DNA from: Crocinitomix sp044361315
GTDB taxonomy: Bacteria; Bacteroidota; Bacteroidia; Flavobacteriales_D; Crocinitomicaceae
Direction: 5' to 3'
Assembly: GCA_044361315.1 (NCBI GenBank)
Contig: JBIKJA010000008.1
Span: 62,001-126,000, forward strand
Length of the DNA stretch: 64,000 bases
Shown here: positions 7,705 to 16,884 of the stretch, piece after piece
Numbering within the stretch: the first letter of the stretch is position 1
How the letters are laid out: every line of letters begins with the position of its first letter
Made by a program: the position numbers and the translations under genes
The notes under the pieces: model-generated
Database searches by the model: none
Seen by the model: the letters and a program-made list of their open reading frames with translations, nothing else
What the model was told of the DNA's origin: nothing

Positions 7705-10700
7705 TTATTGGCCGTTTATTCTGCTGAAAAAAGCTCCAAAAGTTTGATCAATTTGTTGACTTGCCGATGGACTTTGTTTTTGTAAGCTTGGCAAGGCTGA
7801 TTGAATCAATTCAGTAATTTTAAAGAAATCAGCACTAATTTTTTCTTGATGTACCTTATCCGTACCAAAAATTGCAGAAGATTGATAAAGACTAAAAATT
7901 CCGCGATAAGCACTAAACATATCATCAATCATTAACGCTCCAAACTCAGGTTTTACGGATAAATAATAACTAATTTCTTCCTCAAAAAGCATAAACATTT
8001 TGTCAGAATATTCTTGTGCTTTAGGCTCATTTCCAGCAATATAATAAGCAGATACGTACGATGGAATCACTTTATCAAAAGGAACATTTTCATGTGGCAT
8101 TATCTCTAAACCTCTGTTTAATACCTCATTCATTTTCTTTTGAGCTTCCGCCATTGCAGCTTCTGCTTTTTTAATGTCCGCAGGGATTTGACTTGGAATA
8201 AACGTACCAACTGGTGTCTTGATTGGCGCATCAGACGCCTTGGCTTGTTCAGACGCCATGATTTGTTTCATGATGTCAATTTTTTGTCTGTTTTCTTCAT
8301 ATGTCTCACCATAAGCATCAGCTAAGATACTGAACTGAACACGGTAATTATTTGTTAAACGACGGGTATAATAATCTACCAAAACGCCTTTTTTCTCCAT
8401 ATTACCCCATTTAAATAAGTTCATGAGGTTTTCATACATCCGTGTTTTGTTTACTTCTCCTAGCGTATTTGGATTTTTCCCAGTTTTCGCTTCAACAGGA
8501 ACAAGTTTGTACACCAATCCTTCTGAGAAGAAATATTTATCTAAGCCTAAATAAGTGTCAGGATCTGCAGAACTTGCAAAATATATTGGTCGTTTCCAAT
8601 CAAAATGTGCCACCATGTCCAAGATCATTAAATCTGCTTTGAAAATGGTTGTTTTTGGCATTTTCCAACGAATCACATCAACCATTCTATCCGCATTCTC
8701 TTGCGTAATAATGCCTGATTTAAGTGCATTCTCTTTGTTTACTTTTACGCTAAATCCTGATGCAGGTAAAATATAAAGTTTTTGACCCCTGCCTCGATCT
8801 TCAAGGTTTGCATCATCGGCTAAATATTCCATTGCATAATCAAGCGGCAAATAATCAAAGGCATCGTTAAAGGTTAACATGATTCCTTGAATATTTTGTA
8901 AATCAGTTTCAACCAACCCATAATCTTGACCTTTTTGTAATAAATTCATAATTAGATTACGGAATGTAAAATAATTTGAAGTAGAATCCATGGTAGGAAT
9001 TGTAGCCAATAAATCTGGTTTTTTAACCGCAAAATTGGTTCCTGCTAACAAGGTATAAAGGTTCAACGCTGCCGATTTAAATGCTGACTTAAACTCTACC
9101 GGATTCGCTTCAATTTTTTGGTTGATATTTGCTTCCCATTTCGGATCTAACGTAGGACTGCCCATTGTTAACTGGTTTGTTCCAAGCACATACATGTAAT
9201 CTCTGTAACCATTTTGACGGTATTGCTCTTCCGTAAATGAAATTGGAAGTGGTTCAGAGTCGTACGCTTTTCGTGTCATTTGCTCAGTATACCAATCGGT
9301 ATTTAATAAACTTAAGTTACAAACCCGAACATCCGTTTTCTTTCCTTCAACTTCTTGTAAATACCATAATGGGAATGTATCGTTATCCCCATTGGTGAAA
9401 ATAATCGCGTTTTTATCACAACTGTTCAAATAATTCTCTGCCAAGGCTTGTGCAGTATATCGGTTACTTCGATCGTGATCGTCCCAACCAACAAAGCCCA
9501 TCAACATTGGTACAGGGATTGTAATTACAATGGCGACAATGGCAACCACATTATCTTTCATTTTTAGTTCGCGCATCCCGATCATTCCGGCATAAGCAAC
9601 TGCTATCACGGCCATCATATATAAGAAACTCATACCAGCTGCGGTATCTCCTGCAAATAAAATAATCCCGAAAAGGAAAAGACTTCCAACTATAATGGCT
9701 AATTCTTTCCAAACCATTTTTTTAAAGGCATCATATAGCGCCAAAACCGACATCCCAATCCAGATAGAAAACGCATAGAAAGAGGCTGCATACGCATAAT
9801 CACGCTCTCTTGGTTCGATTGGTTTTTGATTTAGGTAAATAATAATCGCAAAACCAGTTAATAAGAACAATAACATAACTAACCACCATCCTGAAGATGA
9901 TTTTGTCAGCATAAAAATGAACCCAATTAATCCTAAGATCAATGGCAACATGTACATTTTATTATGTCCAGGGTTTTCAGTAATAACCGATGGAGCGTCT
10001 GTTTGGTCACCAATATGATGTTGATCGATAAAATTTAAACCAGAAATCCAGTTGCCATCTCGCGGATTGCCATGGCCTTGTTCATCACTTTGACGACCTG
10101 AGAAATTCCACATAAAATATCTCCAGTACATCCAACCTACTTGATAATTGGTGAAGTAAGTCAGGTTTTCACCCATTGTTGGCAAACGGTCACCGGTATG
10201 ACCTGACCAATTTTTGTACCCAGAAATGTGTCGCGGTTCATTGCTGTACATTCGCGGGAAAAAGGTCATATCCGAAGCCTCATAGGTGGGTTTTGAATTA
10301 GCTCCATCATAGGTTTTAAAGTACTTTTCAATAACATTTTCTTCTATCGACAATCCATTTTTGGTTGCCAATGCTATCGCGTCTTTTTCTTCTTTAAATC
10401 CTTTAATTTCGTTCCCCTTTTTGTCGATTACGACAAATCTTCTCAAATAAACATCACTTCGATCACCCCAAGTTTCACGATCTTCATTCATTTTAGAGTT
10501 AAAATATTGACCTCTTAAAATAGGCCAATCCCCATATTGCTCTCTTTTTAAGTAAGCCTCTAAACTCACCAAGTTTTCAGGATCGTTTTCATCCAAAGGT
10601 GTATTCGCATTTGATCGAATCACAATCATGGCAAAACACGAATATCCTAAGAAAATCATGGAAGCACTCCAAGTAATGGTATTTAAAACAGGACTCCCCT

Positions 10701-11655
10701 TCTTTTTAGAATAAATTAATAGGGCAGCGATGAATGATAGCATTAATATAAAAAAGAAGACGGTACCGACATTAAATCCTGCTCCGATTGAGTTTACAAA
10801 AAAACGTTCAAATCCTCCAGCTAATTGAACTGTGTATGGAATGACAATCGATTGAACAATACCAAGTGTCACCACCCCAATTATGCCAGTTAAAAGAAAT
10901 CCGGCAACGGTTGGTTTCTTGAATTTTCTAAAATAAATCACGTATGCCAATACAGGAATACACAATAAGTTCAATAAATGGACTCCAATTGAAAGTCCAA
11001 TCATAAAAAAGATTAAAACAATCCAACGATCTGGATTTTTCCCAATTACAGATTCTTTTCCTAAAACTAAATCCCCATTAATTTCTTGTTCTTCAACTTC
11101 GGCATCCCATTTAAAAATCGCCCAAACAACAATTGCTGTAAAGAAAGAAGACATTGCGTACACCTCACCCTCAACCGCTGAAAACCAAAACGAATCAGAG
11201 AATGTATAAGCGATGGCTCCAATCAAACCTGACCCTAAAATAGCCCATTGTTGCCCTTGTGTTAAAGGAGCTGGAGCAGTTGCTTTTAGAGAATCTGGAT
11301 TTGAATTTTTTGGTGTTTTGCTAAAGATAGAATCCCCCGGATTTTGAATGGCTTTTTTAGCCAACATAGTGATTGTCCAAAATAAAAACAAAATGGTAAA
11401 TGAACTAGAAAGTGCAGACATGGCATTTACCATCATCGCTGCAGATTCTGGACCGGTAAACATCGTAAACAAACGACCTAACATCATAAATAAAGGAGCT
11501 CCAGGAGGGTGACCTACTTCTAATTTATACGCAGTGGTGATGTACTCCCCACAATCCCACAAACTTGTGGTTGGTTCCAGTGTCATAAAATAAACTGTCG
11601 TGGCGAAAATAAACACCATCCAACCTACAATCGTATTGATCCTTTTGTAATCCAT
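7705..11655 (-). CDS. DUF2723 family multi-spanning membrane protein (GT-C-like, protein O-mannosyltransferase-related)
   Basis: A protein of 1316 residues. The N-terminus has the DUF2723 hallmark: a first membrane helix, then 'SLWDCGEYITTAYKLEVGHP' and 'PGAPLFMMLGR', with an acidic residue in the first external loop as in GT-C glycosyltransferases. At least ten further helices extend to about residue 690, interrupted by a long loop (about 350-520). The C-terminal half is soluble and includes 'FTNGDNDTFPLWYLQEVEG'. Members are thought to glycosylate exported proteins or handle lipid-linked sugars; this is family knowledge, not shown here. The deacetylase downstream fits an envelope-glycan theme. 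Confidence 0.88.
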   Translation of the reverse strand: MDYKRINTIVGWMVFIFATTVYFMTLEPTTSLWDCGEYITTAYKLEVGHPPGAPLFMMLGRLFTMFTGPESAAMMVNAMSALSSSFTILFLFWTITMLAKKAIQNPGDSIFSKTPKNSNPDSLKATAPAPLTQGQQWAILGSGLIGAIAYTFSDSFWFSAVEGEVYAMSSFFTAIVVWAIFKWDAEVEEQEINGDLVLGKESVIGKNPDRWIVLIFFMIGLSIGVHLLNLLCIPVLAYVIYFRKFKKPTVAGFLLTGIIGVVTLGIVQSIVIPYTVQLAGGFERFFVNSIGAGFNVGTVFFFILMLSFIAALLIYSKKKGSPVLNTITWSASMIFLGYSCFAMIVIRSNANTPLDENDPENLVSLEAYLKREQYGDWPILRGQYFNSKMNEDRETWGDRSDVYLRRFVVIDKKGNEIKGFKEEKDAIALATKNGLSIEENVIEKYFKTYDGANSKPTYEASDMTFFPRMYSNEPRHISGYKNWSGHTGDRLPTMGENLTYFTNYQVGWMYWRYFMWNFSGRQSDEQGHGNPRDGNWISGLNFIDQHHIGDQTDAPSVITENPGHNKMYMLPLILGLIGFIFMLTKSSSGWWLVMLLFLLTGFAIIIYLNQKPIEPRERDYAYAASFYAFSIWIGMSVLALYDAFKKMVWKELAIIVGSLFLFGIILFAGDTAAGMSFLYMMAVIAVAYAGMIGMRELKMKDNVVAIVAIVITIPVPMLMGFVGWDDHDRSNRYTAQALAENYLNSCDKNAIIFTNGDNDTFPLWYLQEVEGKKTDVRVCNLSLLNTDWYTEQMTRKAYDSEPLPISFTEEQYRQNGYRDYMYVLGTNQLTMGSPTLDPKWEANINQKIEANPVEFKSAFKSAALNLYTLLAGTNFAVKKPDLLATIPTMDSTSNYFTFRNLIMNLLQKGQDYGLVETDLQNIQGIMLTFNDAFDYLPLDYAMEYLADDANLEDRGRGQKLYILPASGFSVKVNKENALKSGIITQENADRMVDVIRWKMPKTTIFKADLMILDMVAHFDWKRPIYFASSADPDTYLGLDKYFFSEGLVYKLVPVEAKTGKNPNTLGEVNKTRMYENLMNLFKWGNMEKKGVLVDYYTRRLTNNYRVQFSILADAYGETYEENRQKIDIMKQIMASEQAKASDAPIKTPVGTFIPSQIPADIKKAEAAMAEAQKKMNEVLNRGLEIMPHENVPFDKVIPSYVSAYYIAGNEPKAQEYSDKMFMLFEEEISYYLSVKPEFGALMIDDMFSAYRGIFSLYQSSAIFGTDKVHQEKISADFFKITELIQSALPSLQKQSPSASQQIDQTFGAFFSRINGQ

Positions 11656-11848
11656 ATTCTTTTTTATAAAGCAGTGCGAATTTAAAAATATATTTCGAGG
11701 AATTTCCTTAAAAAACGTGAAACTACTTTATTTGATCTTAGTTTCTTGCATTAATTAAGATTTTTTAAGATTTACCTCAATTTTTTGTATTTGTAAATAG
11801 TTATAAATCAATTGTTTTAAGGATTTTTTAATTTTAAGTGATTAATTC

Positions 11849-11879
11849 TTTGTCCAATTAAAAATTGTAGCTAAATTTG
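11849..11879 (+). promoter_or_regulatory. Perfect Bacteroidota promoter for tRNA-Gln
   Basis: TTTG at 11849-11852 and TAAATTTG at 11872-11879 are separated by exactly 19 bases. This is the TTTG-N19-TAnnTTTG consensus of the primary sigma factor of this phylum. Transcription should start about 4-7 bases after 11879, shortly before the tRNA. Confidence 0.8.
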
Positions 11880-11902
11880 CGTCCGCATTTACGGATGTTG
11901 TC

Positions 11903-11975
11903 TGTCTCATGGTGTAACTGGCAACACGTCTGGTTTTGGTCCAGAAGAGTCTAGGTTCGAGCCCTAGTGAGACAA
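11903..11975 (+). tRNA. tRNA-Gln (anticodon TTG)
   Basis: Acceptor arms TGTCTCA (11903-11909) and TGAGACA (11968-11974) pair fully. The anticodon stem TCTGG/CCAGA (11929-11933, 11941-11945) frames the loop TTTTGGT with anticodon TTG at 11936-11938. The T arm is CTAGG-TTCGAGC-CCTAG (11951-11967). The discriminator is A at 11975 and CCA is not encoded. A promoter lies upstream and an intrinsic terminator directly downstream. Confidence 0.96.
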
Positions 11976-11976
11976 C

Positions 11977-12014
11977 AAAAAAAAACCTTCCATTTTTTTG
12001 GAAGGTTTTTTTTT
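11977..12014 (+). terminator. Intrinsic terminator after tRNA-Gln
   Basis: The stem aaaccttcc / ggaaggttt, with a T-rich loop, is followed by eight or more T on the plus strand, two bases after the tRNA discriminator. Confidence 0.9.
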
Positions 12015-12016
12015 GC

Positions 12017-12080
12017 GGTGAACTGGGCGAGAAGTTTATCCGTCTCCTGACGGAAGGCCTAGTGAGACAGCAAAACCCTC
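12017..12080 (+). pseudogene. Decayed tRNA-Gln-like copy with hairpin remnant
   Basis: CCTAGTGAGACA at 12058-12069 repeats the 3' end of tRNA-Gln, and one mismatch later CAAAA continues the match. Upstream, GGTGAACTGGGCGAGAAG resembles the D arm of the same tRNA (GGTGTAACTGG...). GTCTC at 12042-12046 could still pair with GAGAC at 12064-12068. A short AAAACC-ctc-GGTTTT hairpin follows, where the intact gene has its terminator. No complete cloverleaf can be drawn, so this is a remnant of a tandem duplication. Confidence 0.55.
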
Positions 12081-12447
12081 GGTTTTATGTGATGGGGGTA
12101 TTTCTGACCCGCATTTGCCCCACATAGGGTGTGCAAATAAAAAATCAGCCAAAATCTTTCCAACAAAAAAGTCTATGGTTCCGCCAGCAACTGGTTTTTT
12201 CTTCATTTTTTTTCATAGCCAAGCAAATGGAATGATGACAGCAAGACCCGCAATGAAGGAGGCTTAAATTCCGATGTAATGGTTTATTAGCATAGTTGGT
12301 TAAAATATAAAAGGATACACTAAATGTAATGCATCCTTTTGAATAAACATATTCGATTAACCTAATTTCTTGAATATTAATACCGTTAGGCAAGGTTTTT
12401 GGAAGAATATAATTTAATTTGGATAAATTATTGATTAAATTTCGCGT
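12081..12447. other. Intergenic region without a recognisable gene
   Basis: Frames here are short and show no coherent protein on either strand. An imperfect inverted repeat at about 12309-12340 (aaaaggat / atcctttt, 8-11 pairs including a G-T pair) is terminator-like in both directions. A minus-strand stretch around 12205-12255 reads SFIAGLAVIIPFAWL followed by a stop, which may be the tail of a lost small membrane protein, but I cannot support a gene. Confidence 0.4.
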
Positions 12448-12515
12448 TAGGGATGCAGCGGAAATCCCAAAGTTGGCGGCGTTTGCGACTTTGGATTGGA
12501 GTGAAAGCCCGCCTT
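12448..12515 (+). ncRNA. Flavo-1-like structured RNA element
   Basis: The plus strand reads GGGATGCAGCGGAAATCC, then a hairpin (CAAAGT...ACTTTG, flanked by AATC/GATT), then GGAGTGAAAGCCC. The outer GGG/CCC and the inner stem enclose AGCGG-A and AGTG-A internal sequences. This resembles my recollection of the flavo-1 RNA motif of Bacteroidota, which is found between genes and has no known role. The identification is by eye; a covariance-model search would decide it. Confidence 0.5.
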
Positions 12516-12590
12516 CGATGATCCCGACTGTAAGTTCGGAATGTCTTAGGAACGCCCAAAAAAGAAGCTAATTTGTGTAAAAAAATAAAC

Positions 12591-14153
12591 CTATTTATTA
12601 GTTGGTTTAATTTGGGTGGCAACGATTTTTGCGGATTTGCCGTTTTCTGTCCAAAAGTATAAATTGGTGGAATCTATTTGTTGACTTTGAGTGGCGCAAA
12701 GCATGTAGCTGTTTTCGGCATCGATTATAGGACCACGCGCTTTGATGCCTTCGTTTGTAAAGTGCACAAAGCTGATTTGTGACCGCCGGTTTTGTGAAAG
12801 GCTATTGTAATGAAAATAGTCGTTTAATCGGAGTTGGTTGTTGCGGTCGGTATCGTTAAAGAATAAATATAGGTTGTTTTGATTTGCTCCGTAGGTAAAT
12901 GATGAATAATAACCGTAGTCGTTAATTGAATGTTGGAATTTCGGCACCCGTTCGGTCCATAAATGGTTGCCGTTTTCATCAAAATAGGCCACTACGATTG
13001 AATTATAATTATAATTTTCGGTAGTGGTTGTGATATTTGTTCGGGGATCATAATTCCGCTCGGTGTATTGATAATAATGTTCACCTAATAGGAAAAAGGA
13101 ATTATTTTCGAGCATGATGGCGTTTCTTAAAATGATGTCATCCAATTCTTCTGCTTTTTCTATTTTCTTTTCGTCGAAGAATTTTTCGAAGAAGAGTCGT
13201 TTGTACTTGTAATAATTTGATGATTTTACGGTCAATTGTGGGGTGATTAAGAGGGTAAAAACCCCGTTTATTGCTTGGTTTCTGGTTTCGTTGATGAAGC
13301 CTGTTAGGACTAATTCTTTAGTTGAATTAAAGTTCATGGTAATTCCGTTAATCCATTTGTTTTTAAGGCGGATATCAAATTCTTTGAGGAAATTTAACGT
13401 AGGATCATAAGCCCAAAGCGCGTATTTATTTTTGATTAATTCGGTTGGATTATTGTTCATATTGACCACCACATTTGGATCGAATCCATAATCGCAAAGA
13501 ATATAAAGCGGTGCTTTGGTGGAATATTGGATTTCTTTAATTAACAAACTTTGCTGGGAATTAGGCGATTTAAGATTTGTTTCCCAAGATGTTTTTCCTA
13601 AACTATCAATAGCGGTTAAGGATATGCTTTGATCGTAAGATGGATCGAGGCGATCGTTTGAAGCGACAATAAAACCGTTTTTTTCGGTCGATTCTTTTAC
13701 TTTGTACGTTTCTTCGATACCGATAGTATCGAGAATTCTACCGGTTAATTTTTCGCCAAATTCGTCAAAAGTTTCGAGGTAGATGAGGTTGAATTTATCT
13801 TTAATTCCTGTGAGGGTAGAGAACAAGAAAATGGTATTTTTTTGGTAAAAAATTTCGTAAGGTTCGTTGTAAAAATTTTCATCGATCACAGTGAAAAGGT
13901 TTACGGTGGAAATTAATTGTAAATTGGATTTATGAAAGCGGGAAAGGTTTAATTCTTGTTTTTTTCTGTTGATACTTAGATAATCGACTGTAAAAATGGC
14001 GAGTTCATTTTCACCAACGAATCCCGAAAAGTTACTTTTTCTTGAATTATTGAACGATTGGCCTTGGGTGGGTTTGGTTAAACCACTCCACGTATCCTGT
14101 CCAAAAAGTTGGACAGCAAATAAGACCAATGCAATCAATATTTTTTTTTTCAT
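12591..14153 (-). CDS. Secreted protein of unknown function
   Basis: A protein of 520 residues with a signal peptide (MKKKILIALVLFAVQLFG, mature end QDTWSG). The mature part is a string of strand-rich segments with repeated features such as 'GFIVASNDRLDPSYDQ', 'LLGEHYYQYTERNYDP' and 'VVAYFDENGNHLWTERVPKF'. The latter recall beta-propeller-type blades that report 'FDENG...W'. I do not recognise a named family. It has no sorting domain at the C-terminus. The ATG overlaps the TGA of rlmN (ATGA), so it is translationally coupled to rlmN. Confidence 0.7.
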   Translation of the reverse strand: MKKKILIALVLFAVQLFGQDTWSGLTKPTQGQSFNNSRKSNFSGFVGENELAIFTVDYLSINRKKQELNLSRFHKSNLQLISTVNLFTVIDENFYNEPYEIFYQKNTIFLFSTLTGIKDKFNLIYLETFDEFGEKLTGRILDTIGIEETYKVKESTEKNGFIVASNDRLDPSYDQSISLTAIDSLGKTSWETNLKSPNSQQSLLIKEIQYSTKAPLYILCDYGFDPNVVVNMNNNPTELIKNKYALWAYDPTLNFLKEFDIRLKNKWINGITMNFNSTKELVLTGFINETRNQAINGVFTLLITPQLTVKSSNYYKYKRLFFEKFFDEKKIEKAEELDDIILRNAIMLENNSFFLLGEHYYQYTERNYDPRTNITTTTENYNYNSIVVAYFDENGNHLWTERVPKFQHSINDYGYYSSFTYGANQNNLYLFFNDTDRNNQLRLNDYFHYNSLSQNRRSQISFVHFTNEGIKARGPIIDAENSYMLCATQSQQIDSTNLYFWTENGKSAKIVATQIKPTNK

Positions 14154-15223
14154 TTTAAGACCCGTTCTTTTAACGCAATTGCTCCGTTTTTATTGGCTAA
14201 TTGACCACAAGCGGCATCGATATCTTTTCCTCGACTTCGGCGCACATTTACAACCAAGTTAAGGTCCTCCAGGTAAGCAGCGAAAGCATTGACATTTTCT
14301 GCACTTGCTTGTTGAAATTCACCTTCATCGATGGGGTTATATTCGATAATATTAATTTTGACAGGCACATTTTTACAAAAGTCGGCTAGTTCACGCGCGT
14401 CCATTAAAGTGTCGTTAAAATCTTTAAAGATGATGTACTCAAAGGTGACCCGATTGCCCGTTTTCGCATAATAATATTTTAACGCTTCTGCCAAAACCTC
14501 TAAATTGTTACTGTCGTTAATTTCCATGATGCGGCTGCGTTTTGCATCGTTTGCCGCATGAAGGGAAAGGGCCAAATTAAATTTCACTTCGTCATCGCCT
14601 AATTTTTTAATCATTTTACCGATGCCAGCAGTTGAAACGGTGATGCGTTTTGGCGATATTCCCAAGCCTTCTTCGGAAGTAATTTTTTCAATTCCTTCCA
14701 TCATGTTTTTATAGTTCAGCAAAGGTTCGCCCATGCCCATTAACACAATATTGCTCAACGGTTTTTCGAAATGTTGGAGAGACAGCCGGTTTAAAATCAA
14801 CACTTGGTCGTAAATTTCACCACCACTTAAATTCCGCATTAATTTTAATCGCCCAGTTGCACAAAACTTACACGACAAACTGCAGCCAACTTGCGAAGAA
14901 ATGCACGCGGTGATTCGGGAGGTGGTTGGTATTAATACACCCTCGGTGATGTGATTGTCAAAACTTTTAAAAGCGCATTTTATGGTGAGATCTTTACTTT
15001 TTTGTTGATCAGAAATAGTAATGGCATCGATGAAATAGGTGATTTCAAGAAAATCAATCACTTTTTGCGAAATATTTCGCATTTCAGAAAATGAATGGGC
15101 TCCTTTTTTCCAAATCCACTCATAAATCTGTTTCGCCCTGAATTTTTTTTCACCAATACTGGCTATACTTTCCACCAATTGATCCAAATTTAATTCGCGA
15201 ATATTTGTTTTTTTCTGCTCCAT
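14150..15223 (-). CDS. rlmN: 23S rRNA (adenine-2503-C2)-methyltransferase RlmN (also methylates tRNA)
   Basis: A protein of 357 residues, the usual family length. The radical-SAM cluster motif CSLSCKFC places Cys114, Cys118 and Cys121 around the 4Fe-4S cluster. 'LMGMGEPLLNY' is the SAM-binding glycine-rich segment. The catalytic cysteine near the C-terminus is Cys339 in 'DIDAACGQLA'. It methylates C2 of adenine 2503 of 23S rRNA and adenine 37 of some tRNAs, using a methyl-cysteine intermediate. A -7 element TAAATTTG lies 16 bases before the ATG. Its TGA overlaps the start of the downstream secreted-protein gene. Confidence 0.97.
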   Translation of the reverse strand: MEQKKTNIRELNLDQLVESIASIGEKKFRAKQIYEWIWKKGAHSFSEMRNISQKVIDFLEITYFIDAITISDQQKSKDLTIKCAFKSFDNHITEGVLIPTTSRITACISSQVGCSLSCKFCATGRLKLMRNLSGGEIYDQVLILNRLSLQHFEKPLSNIVLMGMGEPLLNYKNMMEGIEKITSEEGLGISPKRITVSTAGIGKMIKKLGDDEVKFNLALSLHAANDAKRSRIMEINDSNNLEVLAEALKYYYAKTGNRVTFEYIIFKDFNDTLMDARELADFCKNVPVKINIIEYNPIDEGEFQQASAENVNAFAAYLEDLNLVVNVRRSRGKDIDAACGQLANKNGAIALKERVLK

Positions 15224-15348
15224 AAAAGGCGTCTCATTACAAATTTAGTGAAACTCAGCCGATATGAGTGAAAAATAATTTCGAATGGGATCTTGAAAAA
15301 TTAAACCAGCCACATTCGTTTCGGTTTTTTGTGGAAATGTACGCTGAA

Positions 15349-15621
15349 TTATTCTTCCGGATCTTTTTTCCAAGTCTCGCAGTTTACATCAATATTGCAG
15401 TTATTCATGCTTTTAATATAGTCAAATGCCGCTTCTTTTGCCTGTTCTTCCAAACGCACATTTTCGCTGCCGCATCCTTCAAATACTTGTAAAATTTGCC
15501 CCGAATTTTTATCAATTACCACACATTTTTGGCATTGATTTGGAAAAACAGCACCATTAAATAGAGCGGCACACGAGATAATCAAAAAGCTGGTTAGCGA
15601 GATTAAAATTTTTTTTTTCAT
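15349..15621 (-). CDS. Small lipoprotein of unknown function
   Basis: A protein of 90 residues with a lipoprotein signal (MKKKILISLTSFLIISC, lipid Cys17). The mature part has five more cysteines ('CQKCVV', 'FEGCGS', 'MNNCNIDVNCETW'), which could form disulfides or bind metal. I do not recognise the family. It lies about 50 bases after another small Cys-containing exported protein on the same strand. Confidence 0.7.
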   Translation of the reverse strand: MKKKILISLTSFLIISCAALFNGAVFPNQCQKCVVIDKNSGQILQVFEGCGSENVRLEEQAKEAAFDYIKSMNNCNIDVNCETWKKDPEE

Positions 15622-15669
15622 ATCTAACTGAATTTATTTTGAATGAATTCACCAAGTTTTAAGCCGAGG

Positions 15670-16047
15670 TTACCAATTTGGCGTATTGCAAGGATCGTGT
15701 TCAAGTCCCAAAGCTTTGCCGACAGTTTGAATCCCTATTCCTTTTGTATTTACCCACAGATACGCTAAATCAACCGCTACTGTTTTAAATTCGTCGTTGG
15801 ATTTGTACTTGATATACACCTCGTAATATTGTTCATACCCTGTGTATTTAACTTCAACTCCACTAATTTCAACGGCCTCTAGCACATCATTATCGCAGCA
15901 ACCACAGTAAATTCCGACTGTTTTTTGTTTTTCTAAGAAGTTGGCTGCGCGGTCTGCATCAGCTTTTGATAAATAGGCCAATTGATCAGCCAGCCCAGCA
16001 AAATGGAATACGAGCAGGGTAAAAAGGGATAAAATAATTTTTTTCAT
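15670..16047 (-). CDS. Small secreted protein with CGCC motif
   Basis: A protein of 125 residues with a signal peptide (about 1-20, cleavage near GLA-DQ). Mature features are 'LSKADADRAANFLEKQKT', 'GIYCGCCDND', 'YYEVYIKYKS', 'TVAVDLAYLWVN' and 'EHDPCNTPNW'. I have the impression that this pattern recurs in Flavobacteriia hypotheticals, without a known function. The CxCC cluster suggests disulfide or metal chemistry. Its nearest downstream neighbour is the 90-residue Cys-containing lipoprotein. Confidence 0.7.
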   Translation of the reverse strand: MKKIILSLFTLLVFHFAGLADQLAYLSKADADRAANFLEKQKTVGIYCGCCDNDVLEAVEISGVEVKYTGYEQYYEVYIKYKSNDEFKTVAVDLAYLWVNTKGIGIQTVGKALGLEHDPCNTPNW

Positions 16048-16265
16048 TTTAATATAACGGATTTATTTTGCAATGAATTTACAAAAAATTATTTGGAAAT
16101 ACGTGTGTCTTGGGTCGAATTTAAAATTAATTTATGTTTTGTCGAATGAAAATCATGGGATCAAGAGGAAGGGGTTTTCACCGATTGTTAGCTGTAATTT
16201 TAATTTTTTTTACTGATTTATCTCTACATTTCTTCTTTTGTAGGTGCGATTGCTTCAATTAAAAG

Positions 16266-16797
16266 GATGGTGATGTCGAAATCGTTATTCAATCAAATGG
16301 CGTCCATACTGATTTTTTGTTTGCCCATTGTTTCTGTCAATTTTGATTGGAAACCGATTGTCCCAATTAGCGATTATCCTACAAATAAAGAATTTTATTA
16401 TATCAGTTTGGGTTGGGGAGACAAAGGGTTTTTTTTGGATACGCACACCTGGGATGATTTGACTTACCGAGACAGCTTTTAATGCGGCCTTTTCAACGTC
16501 ACCAAAGACAATGCATGTTAGTTATTTGGAGAGAAAACCCAAACTTTCCGATCAAGTGGTAAACGTTTTCATCACAAAGTACGCATATCTTAAATTGGTT
16601 GAGTATATAAAAAATTCGTTTATGCCAACTGATGGAAAGGTCGATTTTATTGCGAATTGCGGGTGTTTGTACAATGATAATTTGCTAGTTATCCCTTTTT
16701 GAAACAGTCAATTGATGGAGCATTTAAGAATTAAAATTGATTGGTGTTAAAACTGGCATTTGCTCGCTTTCAGCTGATGGCATTATGCCACATTTTT
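16266..16797 (+). pseudogene. DUF2459 (TIGR02117-like) protein, decayed by several frameshifts
   Basis: Family motifs are spread over three frames. 'IQSNGVHTDF' (SNGVHTD at 16293-16313) is in one frame. 'YYISLGWGDKGFFLDTHTWD' continues to a stop at 16480-16482 in a second. 'ETAFNAAFSTSPKTMHVSYL', followed by a segment up to 16702, is in the third. A weak C-terminal echo (KTGICSLSADGIM) follows at 16745-16797. The N-terminus, expected to hold a membrane segment, is missing. Intact relatives are of unknown function, some near urease genes. This copy cannot make the normal product. Confidence 0.8.
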
Positions 16798-16884
16798 AGT
16801 TTATTAAGATGGTGACCTGCTTCAACAAAATTTTGGCCAAAGTATCTCGCGCTTAAAAAACGGAGATAAAACAATGAAAAGGGA

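Noticed and set aside
11903..12080. An integration site (att) of a mobile element at tRNA-Gln
   Set aside because: The 12-base repeat resembles an att duplication, but there is no integrase, and only about 80 bases lie between the copies. A decayed tandem tRNA explains it better.
12145..12622. Two minus-strand open frames of 82 and 64 residues
   Set aside because: Their sequences have no signal peptide, no coherent fold pattern and poor start contexts, and the second runs through the structured RNA element. They look like chance frames.
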